Shown here: positions 29,665 through 37,422 of the stretch, piece by piece
Numbering within the stretch: the stretch's first letter is position 1
How the letters are laid out: every line of letters begins with the position of its first letter
Assembly (NCBI GenBank): GCA_030650395.1
Contig: JAUSDY010000074.1
Span: forward strand, 1 to 64,000
Source: Acidobacteriota bacterium
GTDB taxonomy: Bacteria > Acidobacteriota > Vicinamibacteria > Vicinamibacterales > UBA2999
Length of the DNA: 64,000 bases
Direction: 5' to 3'
Position numbers and translations under genes: made by a program
The notes under the pieces: model-generated
Database searches by the model: none
What the model saw: the letters and a program-made list of their open reading frames with translations, nothing else
What the model was told of the DNA's origin: nothing

Positions 29665-30602
29665 TCTGCGACGCGCACATCCATTTCTTCTCACCGGGTT
29701 TCTTCGCGGCGCTTGGCGCGACGAAAGACGCCGTCGCGAAAATCGGGTTTGACGATCCCGTCTCTACCGAGGCGCTGGCCGATCGCTGGGTCGCCGAGCT
29801 CGACAAGAACGGCGTGGCCCGGGCGGCGCTGATGGCGAGCCTGCCGGGCGACGCCGATTCGGTCGCGGTGGCCGTGCTTCGCCATCCGTCGCGCTTCGTC
29901 GGCTTCTTCATGGTCGATCCGTGCCGTGACGACGCGGTGACGTATGCGACACGGTCGCTGGACGAGGGGCTGCGGACGATTTGCCTGTTCCCCGCGATGC
30001 ATCGCTACTCGCTTTACGACGACAAGGTCGCGAAGATCTTCGAGCTCGCCGCGTCACGTAGAGGCGGGTCTTTCTTGTCCGCCGAAGCGCCTGGCGCGAA
30101 GGCGGAAGACCCGCCTGCCCCGCCCGACGCGCCTGCCATCTTCGTCCACTGCGGCGTGCTGTCAGTCGGCGTCCGCAAGAAGCTCGGCCTGCCGAGCGCG
30201 TTCGACATCGCCTTCGGCAATCCCGCCCATCTGCACGCGCTCGCGCTGAAATACTCGACCGTGCCGCTGATCGTCCCGCACTTCGGCGCCGGCATGCTGC
30301 GCGAGGCGTTGATGCTGGCGGACCTCTGCCCCAACGTCTATCTCGACACCTCGAGCTCGAACAGCTGGATCAAATACACCCCCGGCCTGACGCTCGAAGC
30401 CGTATTCAGCTCCGCACTCGCGGTCGCCGGTCCGGATCGATTGCTGTTCGGCACGGACTCGTCGTTCTTCCCGCGTGGATGGAACCGCGAGGTCTACGAG
30501 AAGCAGAAGGCCGCACTCGACAGGATCGGCGCGCCAGAAGACGTCCAGCAAAAGATCTTCGGCGGAAACTTCGCGCGCCTCTTTGAGGACTCGTCGGTAT
30601 GA
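29661..30602 (+). CDS. Amidohydrolase-2 family metal-dependent hydrolase with repeat insertion
   Basis: This 313-residue TIM-barrel protein of the amidohydrolase 2 / ACMSD-like group begins MICDAHIHFF with the HxH metal pair. Later it has FVHCGVLSVG, VPHFGAGMLREALMLA and LLFGTDSSFFPRGWNREVYE with the final Asp. It could hydrolyse or decarboxylate a small cyclic substrate, which is unknown. Residues 133-151 (RGGSFLSAEAPGAKAEDPPA) are encoded by the palindromic element at 30058-30117 and interrupt the barrel between a helix and the HCG strand. The start overlaps the MATE stop, so both are one operon. Confidence 0.82.
   Translation: MICDAHIHFFSPGFFAALGATKDAVAKIGFDDPVSTEALADRWVAELDKNGVARAALMASLPGDADSVAVAVLRHPSRFVGFFMVDPCRDDAVTYATRSLDEGLRTICLFPAMHRYSLYDDKVAKIFELAASRRGGSFLSAEAPGAKAEDPPAPPDAPAIFVHCGVLSVGVRKKLGLPSAFDIAFGNPAHLHALALKYSTVPLIVPHFGAGMLREALMLADLCPNVYLDTSSSNSWIKYTPGLTLEAVFSSALAVAGPDRLLFGTDSSFFPRGWNREVYEKQKAALDRIGAPEDVQQKIFGGNFARLFEDSSV
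30058..30117. repeat. SAEA-family palindromic element inserted in the amidohydrolase gene
   Basis: The outer arms AGGCGGGTCTT and AAGACCCGCCT pair perfectly and enclose TTGTCCGCCGAAGCGCCTGG then CGCGAAGGCGG. The same outer arms frame the unrelated ATAACCA hairpin at 12596-12693. Confidence 0.85.
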
Positions 30603-30624
30603 TTGCAACCATTGAGGAGGTCCG

Positions 30625-31149
30625 ATGGCGACAAACGACGCGATCAAGTCGGCGCTTGAACGGAATGTGAAGGCCGTCACCTTGCGCCCGTCGGTCGGCC
30701 AGGGCACCGCGGTGACGCGCGTGAGACTCGGCGCCGACTTGCGGTGCGACATCGAGGAGGGGCCCTGGAAGCTCTCCGCGGGCATGACGGAAAAATACGG
30801 CGGCGACGGGTCCGCGCCGAATCCGGGCGTGCTCGGCCGGGCGGCGCTCGGATCGTGCCTGGCGATAGGCTACGCCATGTGGGCAGCGCGTCTCGAGGTG
30901 CCGATCGCCTCACTCGAGGTCGAGATTCACGCCGACTACGACGTGCGCGGCGAACTTGGTGTGAGCGATGAGGTGAGGCCCGGTTACGGCGAAGTGCGCT
31001 ACGTCGTGAGGATCGAGAGCGAAGCGTCCGCGGACGATGTGGCGCGCGTGCTCGAGACCGCGGAGCGTTGCAGCTCGTGGCTCGACATCGTGGCGCACGC
31101 CACACCGATGCGACGCGAAGTTCACATCACGAGCGGCGCGCGAACCTGA
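30625..31149 (+). CDS. OsmC-family protein
   Basis: The 174-residue cytosolic protein has the OsmC core with Cys in AALGSCLAIGYAMWAARL and the second Cys in ETAERCSSWLDIVA. KYGGDGSAPNPGVLGRAALG is the loop before the first Cys. ATG 30625 is supported by AGGAGG four bases upstream. It probably reduces organic hydroperoxides or handles electrophiles using a thiol. It lies 22 bp after the amidohydrolase and two bases before the methyltransferase start, suggesting one transcript. Confidence 0.82.
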   Translation: MATNDAIKSALERNVKAVTLRPSVGQGTAVTRVRLGADLRCDIEEGPWKLSAGMTEKYGGDGSAPNPGVLGRAALGSCLAIGYAMWAARLEVPIASLEVEIHADYDVRGELGVSDEVRPGYGEVRYVVRIESEASADDVARVLETAERCSSWLDIVAHATPMRREVHITSGART

Positions 31150-31150
31150 G

Positions 31151-31966
31151 GTGGACGCCAAACTCCAGCGACGTGTCCAGCGCTACGGCTGGGATAAGGC
31201 CGCCGAAGATTACGAACGGTTCTGGGCCGCGCAGCTCCGGCCCGCACAGGATCTGTTGCTGGCGCTCGCCGGTATTCGCAGCGGCGAGCGAGTCCTCGAT
31301 GTCGCCTGCGGCACTGGCCTGGTGTCGCTTCAGGCCGCTGCCACGACGGGGCCGAGTGGCAAGGTTGTCGGCACCGACATCTCCGAGCGGATGGTCGAAC
31401 GGGCTCGCGAAGAGGCCGGGCGCCAAAATGTCGAGCAGGTAGTTTTTCAACGGATGGACGCCGAAGCGCTCGACCTCCCCGATGCGGCGTTCGATGTCGC
31501 CATCTGCGCGCTCGGGCTCATGTATGTCCCCGACCCGCTGCGCGCGTTGCAGGAGATGCATCGTACGCTCGCACCGGGCGGACGCGCCATTGCCGCGGTG
31601 TGGGGTGCTCGCAAGCAGTGTGGATGGGCGGAGATTTTTCCGATTGTCGAAAGCCGGGTGCAGAGCGACGTTTGTCCAATGTTCTTTCACCTCGGCACCG
31701 GCGACACATTAGCCCAAGCCTTCCGGGACGCGGGGTTCAGCGAGGTGCGCGCCGAACGCATTACCACCGAACTCGCGTACGAGGGAGAAGGACAGGCGCT
31801 CGGTGCCGCGTTTGCCGGGGGACCGGTCGCGATGGCGTATTCACGTTTCGACCAACCGACGCGCGAGTCGGCGCACGCCGCCTACCTCGAGTCGATCGCG
31901 ACGTTTCGCCGCGGCAGTGGCTACCGCGTCCCCGGTGAGTTCGTCGTCGTTCGCGGCGACCGCTGA
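31151..31966 (+). CDS. SAM-dependent class I methyltransferase (UbiE-like)
   Basis: This 271-residue enzyme starts at GTG 31151, two bases after the OsmC stop. It has the class I motifs: ERVLDVACGTGLVSLQAA (SAM loop), GTDISERMVERA (acidic loop), VVFQRMDAEALDLPDAAFDV and LREMHRTLAPGG-like QEMHRTLAPGG. The profile matches UbiE/COQ5-type methyltransferases that act on small molecules. The substrate is unknown. Although an upstream frame is open for 38 more codons, the extension lies over the OsmC gene and is not credible. Confidence 0.85.
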   Translation: MDAKLQRRVQRYGWDKAAEDYERFWAAQLRPAQDLLLALAGIRSGERVLDVACGTGLVSLQAAATTGPSGKVVGTDISERMVERAREEAGRQNVEQVVFQRMDAEALDLPDAAFDVAICALGLMYVPDPLRALQEMHRTLAPGGRAIAAVWGARKQCGWAEIFPIVESRVQSDVCPMFFHLGTGDTLAQAFRDAGFSEVRAERITTELAYEGEGQALGAAFAGGPVAMAYSRFDQPTRESAHAAYLESIATFRRGSGYRVPGEFVVVRGDR

Positions 31967-31984
31967 AAGGAGGTTCCCACTCGA

Positions 31985-33334
31985 ATGGCAGACGGAGCCG
32001 CGCCACGCGAACTGACGCCTGGCGATCGCATCGGCCGTTACACCGTGACCCGGCTGTTGGGCCGCGGCGGCATGGGCGTGGTGTACGTCGCCCGCGACGA
32101 GCGTCTCGATCGCGACGTCGCCCTCAAGATGATCGCCGGCCTGCCGGACGAAACCGCGCGGTCACGGTTCTGGCGCGAGGCCCGCGCGGCGGCGAGCGTC
32201 AACCATCCGAACATCTGCCAGGTCTTCGAGGTGGACGACTCGAACGACGGGATCTTCCTGACGATGGAGCTGCTCGAGGGCGAGCCGCTCGACCGCCGGC
32301 TGCTACGCGGCGTCCTCGGGCCGCACGAGGCGGTGCCGATCGCGGTGGGTGTGCTGGGCGCGCTCGGTGCCCTCCACGCGCGCGGCCTGGTTCATCGTGA
32401 CGTCAAGCCCTCGAACGTCTTCGTCACGCCGCACGGCCCCAAACTGCTCGACTTCGGGTTGGCCCGGCCCGTCCTCGCCGGCGCCTTCGCCTTCGACACC
32501 GCGGCAACTCCGGTGACCGAGGCCGGCATGATCGTCGGTACACCGCAATACATGGCGCCGGAGCAGGTGACGGGAGCTCCGATGGATGGCCGCACCGATC
32601 TCTATGCGGTCGGTGCGGTGATCTTCCAGATGCTGGCAGGTCGTCCGCCCTTCACGGGCAACGGCGCCGACCTGCTGTTTGCCGCGCTCAAAGAGCATCC
32701 GCCGGCACTGCAAGGTCCGCCTGCGGTGGTGGCCATCGATCGCGTGATTCGTCGGGCGATGCGGAAGGATCCCGCCGACCGATACAGCGCAGCCGACCAG
32801 ATGGCGGCGGACCTGTCGGCAGTGTCGCTCGCGGGCACGACGCACGGTTTGGCCCTGCCCGTCCGCGCACTGACTCGCATCGTCGTGCCGCCCGTGCGAA
32901 TGGCGCAGGCAGACCCGGACGTGGCGTTTCTTTCATTCGGACTGGCCGAAGCCATGTCGGGATCGCTGGCTGCGCTCGGCGATGTGGTGGTGCGCGCGCC
33001 CGCGCTGGCCGCACGCTGGAGCGATGAGGGGACCGATAGCCGGCGAAGCGTTTCGTCGAGCATTGGCGTTGTCGCCCGACCTGCCGATCGCTCATCGCTA
33101 CCTGACTCATTTCGAAGCGGAGCGGGGCCAGGCCGACGCGGCGATCGCACGGCTATTGCGACATGTCCGGACCAACCGCAACGACGCGCAGCCGTTCGCG
33201 GGTCTGGTCCATGCCTGCCGCTACGCCGGATTGATCGATGCGTCGATCGCAGCACACGAAGAGGCCATGCGCCTCGATCCGAACGTTTCGACCGGTGTGG
33301 AATACACGCTGGTGCATCTGATCGAACGACTTGA
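31985..33334 (+). CDS. Ser/Thr protein kinase, C-terminal half out of frame
   Basis: A complete eukaryotic-type kinase domain occupies residues 18-280: GRGGMGVV (26-33), the ATP Lys in VALKMI (K48), HRDVKPSN (137-144), DFG (156-158) and GTPQYMAPE (185-193). A TolB-like segment starts at 296 (TRIVVPPVRMAQADPDVAFL) and is cut at about residue 347. From nucleotide 33024 onward the expected TPR region is in another frame, so the last roughly 100 residues are read-through of the wrong frame. AGGAGG stands 11 bases before ATG 31985. The kinase domain itself should fold, but sensing via TPRs is lost. Confidence 0.8.
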   Translation: MADGAAPRELTPGDRIGRYTVTRLLGRGGMGVVYVARDERLDRDVALKMIAGLPDETARSRFWREARAAASVNHPNICQVFEVDDSNDGIFLTMELLEGEPLDRRLLRGVLGPHEAVPIAVGVLGALGALHARGLVHRDVKPSNVFVTPHGPKLLDFGLARPVLAGAFAFDTAATPVTEAGMIVGTPQYMAPEQVTGAPMDGRTDLYAVGAVIFQMLAGRPPFTGNGADLLFAALKEHPPALQGPPAVVAIDRVIRRAMRKDPADRYSAADQMAADLSAVSLAGTTHGLALPVRALTRIVVPPVRMAQADPDVAFLSFGLAEAMSGSLAALGDVVVRAPALAARWSDEGTDSRRSVSSSIGVVARPADRSSLPDSFRSGAGPGRRGDRTAIATCPDQPQRRAAVRGSGPCLPLRRIDRCVDRSTRRGHAPRSERFDRCGIHAGASDRTT

Positions 33335-33839
33335 AGACGTGGAGAAGATCGCGGCACGCTGCCGAATCAGCGGGCCCGACGTCCGGTTTGCGTTGGGTAC
33401 GCTCGGAGGCCCGGCCATCGCGCGAGAGGTGCTGAGGGATTTGGAAGTGACTCAGGTGCCTCCGGCGCTCCGGTCCACCGTCGAAGCCCTGGCGGCCTCG
33501 GTGTTTCAGCCGGTGGACGAGGCGATCCGCCAAATCGAGCACGCGATCAGCGCGCACGTCGATCCCGAGGCGCTGTTCATGCTCGCAATGCTCTTGGTCC
33601 GTCTCGGCGCGGTCCCTCGAGGGCTCGAGGTCATCGGTCGTGCGGTTGGCGCGGGCTATACCCCGGTCTCGACGCTCGCTCGGAACTATGTATTCGACCC
33701 GGTGCGCGGTGACGCTCCGTTCGCCGCCATCGAGGCAGAGGCCCGGCGGCGCATGCTCGCCGCGAGCGCGGTGTTCGAACGCGAAGGCGGCCCGGCGCTG
33801 CTCGGCATGCCGCCCGCGACGCGGTTGTATCCGGTCTGA
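33024..33839 (+). pseudogene. Detached TPR region of the broken kinase gene
   Basis: This frame encodes GEAFRRALALSPDLPIAHRY, then LTHFEAERGQADAAIARLL and EEAMRLDPNVSTGVEYTL, which are tetratricopeptide repeats, and ends ERREGGPALLGMPPATRLYPV-like (EREGGPALLGMPPATRLYPV). In intact kinase-TolB-TPR proteins this part directly continues the TolB domain after roughly 150 further residues, which are missing here. An internal deletion with loss of frame near 33020-33035 explains both frames. Translation from an internal ATG at 33024 is possible but unproven. Confidence 0.7.
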
Positions 33840-33865
33840 TGCAAGTGAAACACCGAACTGCGACG

Positions 33866-33959
33866 GGGTCAGACCCCGGGGCCCCCGCCACGCGGACTTT
33901 GCGTGGTGGGGTGGAGACCCCTCGGCTCTCCTCGCTCGGGGTCAGACCCCTGCGCGGAG
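33866..33959. repeat. GGGGTCAGACCCC hairpins around one copy of the 42-bp unit
   Basis: GGGGTCAGACCCC occurs at 33866-33878 and as GGGGTCAGACCCC again near 33948-33960. Between them (33879-33916) is one inverted copy of the unit that is triplicated at 27270-27397. The whole 33840-34197 gap holds only repeats. Confidence 0.7.
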
Positions 33960-33968
33960 AGCCCCAGC

Positions 33969-34156
33969 GCGGAGAGGTGCCTCCCGGCGTGAGCGTCGAG
34001 CGAGGCGATGACAAGAAGCAAGTCGTCAAATCGAGCGAAGGCCAAGACCCGGCGCTGTTTGAGCCAATGAGTGCGCGAGTTCGCCCAAGCGCTTGGTGCG
34101 CCGAGCGAGATTTGACCGCCGAGCCGAGTCGCTCGCGCTGGGAGGCACCTCTCCGC
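33969..34156. repeat. MITE-like element, copy 2
   Basis: It starts GCGGAGAGGTGCCTCCCGG and ends GGGAGGCACCTCTCCGC, like the copy at 23196-23380. GGCGTGAGCGTCGAGCGAGG, AGTCGTCAAAT and GATTTGACCGCCGAG are conserved at matching places. The centre differs, so the terminal arms are the more conserved part. Confidence 0.75.
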
Positions 34157-34166
34157 GAAATCTCCC

Positions 34167-34189
34167 GGGCACCCCATAAAGGGGTGCCC
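34167..34189. terminator. GGGCACCCC hairpin after the Asp-box gene
   Basis: GGGCACCCC (34167-34175) pairs with GGGGTGCCC (34181-34189) across ATAAA, immediately beyond the stop of the gene at 34198. It has the same 9-bp stem and 5-nt loop plan as the hairpin at 4023-4045. Confidence 0.6.
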
Positions 34190-34197
34190 TACGAGCG

Positions 34198-37100
34198 TTA
34201 TTTCGGAATCGGCTTGATCGCCGGGAACAGCGCGCCGCTGCCCATCATCTCCTTCACCACCGCCGGCAGCTTCGCCACCGTGGCGTTGGCCTGATCGACC
34301 AGGCCCGGCATCGCCGCCTTCACTTCGCGGATCTGCATCAGCTGCGTGTTGGTCGGCAGCGTCGTCGCGCTCATCACCGAACCCTTCAACTGACCGATTC
34401 GTCCGCGCACGTTCTCGGTGTTGCCGCCGAAGCCGCCACCGCCGCCTTGCTGGCCGAGCCCGAGCCGCCGCTTGACCGCGTCGAACTCCTTCTGGAGCGC
34501 CTCGAACTGCTGCTTGGCGTTGCCCGAGAGCGGCGTGTTCTTCGTCTGCTGCTGCAGCATCGTGATCTGCGCATCGGCGTTCTGCACCATTTCGGCGACG
34601 TCGGTCGCCTTCTGCTGCAGCTCGTGCAGATCCTTGGCGGTGTCGAACCAGACCTTGCGGTCGGCGGCCGCGATCTCGATCATCGGATCGCCCTTCACGG
34701 CCACGTCGATGGTCTGCGCATCGCGGCCGTTGACGTTCAGCGTCGCCTTATACGTTCCCGGCAACACATACGGACCGTTGTTGCCGCCGCCGCCGAAACC
34801 GCCACCGCCACCACCGCCACCGCCGCCGGCCGGCGCGCCCGCTGCCGGCGGCAACGAACGCAGCGGCTGAACGCGGAGGTCCCACTTGACGATGTTCAGG
34901 CCGGCCTTGTTGCGATCGGTCATCACCGGACCGGTGATCTCGCGGACGGTCGTGCCGCTGCCGTCTTTGATCGTGAACTTCACGTCCTTGGCGTCGCCCT
35001 TCAGGCGATACGCCAGCGTCGCGCCCGGCGCCGGGTTCATCCCAAGGAACAGGCGATTGCCCTCGAACCCTTTCATCTGATCGTTGGCGGCGTTGGAGAT
35101 CACCACCGGCTCGCTATCGAACACGAACGCGTCGGTGCCCTCCGACTTCGCCCACTGCTGAATCGGCGTCGGATCGTCGAGAATCCAGACGCCGCGCGCG
35201 TGGGTCGCGAGGATCAGATCGTTGTCGCGCGGATGCTGCTTGATCTCGTAGATCGGCATGGTCGGCAGGTTGGCCTTGATGCGCGTCCACTGCGCGCCGC
35301 GGTTCCACGACACCCACAAGCCGGTCTCCGTGCCGAGATACAGGATGTTCGCGTCCTCGCGATCCTCGGCGAGGCCGCGCGCCACCTCGCCCTTCGGCAG
35401 GTTGCCGACGATGGATCGCCAGGTGGCGCCGAAGTCCGTCGTCGAAAAGACGTAGGTGTTGTAATCGCCGCCGCGATGGCCGTCGAACGCGACGTACGCA
35501 GTCGCTGCCGACGCCCTGGACGGAAGCACGTCAGAGACGTAGGTGAACTTCGGCACGCCTGACATTTTCGCCGTGACGTTGGTCCACGTTTTTCCGGAGT
35601 CTTGCGTCACGCTCACGACGCCGTCGTCGCTGCCCACCCACACGAGTCCCGCTCTCGCCGCGGATTCTTCGAGCGTGACGATGTTGCCGAACGACCCGAC
35701 GCCGTCGTGTTTCGCAATCCTGATGTCCTTGCCGGGCACGCCCATGATCGACAGCGCTTCGCGGTCGGTATTGGTCGTGAGGTCCGGGCTGATCGGTTGA
35801 TACGACCGGCCGCGGTCCGATGATTTCAGCACCAGGTTGGCGCCGATGTAGATCGTGGCCGGATCGAACGGCGATAACTGCATGGCCGTGTCCCAGTTGA
35901 AGCGATAGAGCGGCGGGGCGCCGGGCTTCTGCTCCGCAGGCTCGGGGCGCACGGTCTGGCGCTCGTTGGTCAGCCGATCGGTGCGGCTCATACGCCCGTC
36001 CTGCGACTCCGCGTAGACGATGCGCGAGTCGGTCGGGTCCATCAACGGCTGGAAGCCGTCGCCGCCGCTGATCACGTACCAGTCGTCGTTGTTGATGCCG
36101 CTGCTGGTGCGGACCGCGCTCGGGCCGCACCAAGTGTTGTTGTCCTGCAGGCCGGCGCAGACGTGATACGGCGTCTGCATGTCGAACTCGACGTGATACG
36201 CCTGGGCGCCGAGAATGTTCGGCAGCCAGACCCACGTTTCCGATCGATCGTGCGAGATGCTGGCGCCGCCGTCGTTGCCGATGATCAGGTGCCGCGGATC
36301 GCGCGGGTTGATCCACAACGCATGATGATCGACGTGGATGCGCGCGGCGCCGTCGGCGCGGAACGTCTTGCCGCCGTCGTCGGAGATGTGCAGCGAGACG
36401 CCGGGCACGTAGATGCGCGAGTCGGTCTGCGGATCGATCTTGATCACGCCGAAATACATCGGCCGCGGATTGGTCTCGCTCATCTTGCGCCAGCTCGCGC
36501 CGGCGTCGTCCGATCGATACACGCCGCTCTCGGTCGGGTGCTCGACGCGCGCGTAGAGCACGTTCGGGTTGCGGCGATACACGTCGAGGCCGATGCGGCC
36601 CTTGGGGCCCGACGGAATTCCGTTTTCGAGCTTGCTCCAGGTCTGGCCGGCATCGCTGGACTTCCAGATCGCGCTCCCCGGGCCGCCACCGTTCATGCCC
36701 CACTGCTGGCGGCGACGCTGGTAGGTCGCGGCGTACAGCGTCTTGTTGTTCTGTGGATCCATCACCAGTTCCGTGACGCCGGTGTCGTCGTCCACGAACA
36801 ACGTGCGCGTCCACGTCAGGCCGCCATCGGTGGTCTTGTAGAGACCGCGCTCGCCGCCGCCCGCCCACAGATCGCCAAGCGCCGCCACGTAGACGACGCT
36901 GAAGTCGACGGGGTCGACAATCACCTTCGAGATTTGCTTGCTGGCGCGCAGCCCCATGTTCTTCCAGGTGCGGCCGCCGTCGGTCGACTTGAAGACACCC
37001 TCGCCCCACGACGAGCTCTGGCGATTGTTGCCCTCGCCGGTGCCGGCCCACACCAGGTTGGCATCGGTCGGCGCAATCGCCACCGCGCCGACCGAGGACG

Positions 37101-37422
37101 TGCTCTCGTTGTCGAACACGCTGGTGAAGGTGGTGCCGCCGTTGGTCGTCTTGTAAATGCCGGCCGTGGCCATCGCGGCATAGAACGTGGTGGGATCGCT
37201 TTCGAGCACCGCGAGGTCGTCGACGCGGCCCGACGGCGTGGCCGGGCCGATCGATCGGAACGAGAGTCGATCCAGCGGCCCGGTGCCAGACGACTTCTCC
37301 GTCATGATCGGAGTGGGCGGCGGCGGCGCCTGCGCGACGAGCGCCACGGTTGCGAGCGACAGAGCGAGAACCGCCCGAGCCGCGGTTGCAGACGATGAGA
37401 TGATGACCTGGCGCCGATTCAT
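34198..37422 (-). CDS. Large secreted Asp-box (BNR/sortilin-like) propeller protein
   Basis: This 1074-residue exported protein has a signal peptide (MNRRQVIISSSATAARAVLA ... VAQA) and ten-bladed propeller features of the VPS10/xyloglucanase-like type. Asp-box motifs include STDGGRTW, TTDGGLTW, SSDAGQTW and SDDAGASW, beginning SFRSIGPATPSGRVDDLAV. After about residue 870 a poly-Gly linker leads to a helical C-terminal domain (DLHELQQKATDVAEMVQNAD). Such proteins are abundant in acidobacteria and often called glycosyl hydrolases, but no catalytic acid pair is recognisable. ATG 37422 has GGAGG four bases upstream. Its start codon touches that of the divergent GT39 gene (CATATG). Confidence 0.85.
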   Translation of the reverse strand: MNRRQVIISSSATAARAVLALSLATVALVAQAPPPPTPIMTEKSSGTGPLDRLSFRSIGPATPSGRVDDLAVLESDPTTFYAAMATAGIYKTTNGGTTFTSVFDNESTSSVGAVAIAPTDANLVWAGTGEGNNRQSSSWGEGVFKSTDGGRTWKNMGLRASKQISKVIVDPVDFSVVYVAALGDLWAGGGERGLYKTTDGGLTWTRTLFVDDDTGVTELVMDPQNNKTLYAATYQRRRQQWGMNGGGPGSAIWKSSDAGQTWSKLENGIPSGPKGRIGLDVYRRNPNVLYARVEHPTESGVYRSDDAGASWRKMSETNPRPMYFGVIKIDPQTDSRIYVPGVSLHISDDGGKTFRADGAARIHVDHHALWINPRDPRHLIIGNDGGASISHDRSETWVWLPNILGAQAYHVEFDMQTPYHVCAGLQDNNTWCGPSAVRTSSGINNDDWYVISGGDGFQPLMDPTDSRIVYAESQDGRMSRTDRLTNERQTVRPEPAEQKPGAPPLYRFNWDTAMQLSPFDPATIYIGANLVLKSSDRGRSYQPISPDLTTNTDREALSIMGVPGKDIRIAKHDGVGSFGNIVTLEESAARAGLVWVGSDDGVVSVTQDSGKTWTNVTAKMSGVPKFTYVSDVLPSRASAATAYVAFDGHRGGDYNTYVFSTTDFGATWRSIVGNLPKGEVARGLAEDREDANILYLGTETGLWVSWNRGAQWTRIKANLPTMPIYEIKQHPRDNDLILATHARGVWILDDPTPIQQWAKSEGTDAFVFDSEPVVISNAANDQMKGFEGNRLFLGMNPAPGATLAYRLKGDAKDVKFTIKDGSGTTVREITGPVMTDRNKAGLNIVKWDLRVQPLRSLPPAAGAPAGGGGGGGGGGFGGGGNNGPYVLPGTYKATLNVNGRDAQTIDVAVKGDPMIEIAAADRKVWFDTAKDLHELQQKATDVAEMVQNADAQITMLQQQTKNTPLSGNAKQQFEALQKEFDAVKRRLGLGQQGGGGGFGGNTENVRGRIGQLKGSVMSATTLPTNTQLMQIREVKAAMPGLVDQANATVAKLPAVVKEMMGSGALFPAIKPIPK

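Noticed and set aside
34198-37422. Asp-box protein as a sialidase or xyloglucanase
   Set aside because: Asp-boxes define the fold only, and the catalytic residues of those enzymes could not be identified.
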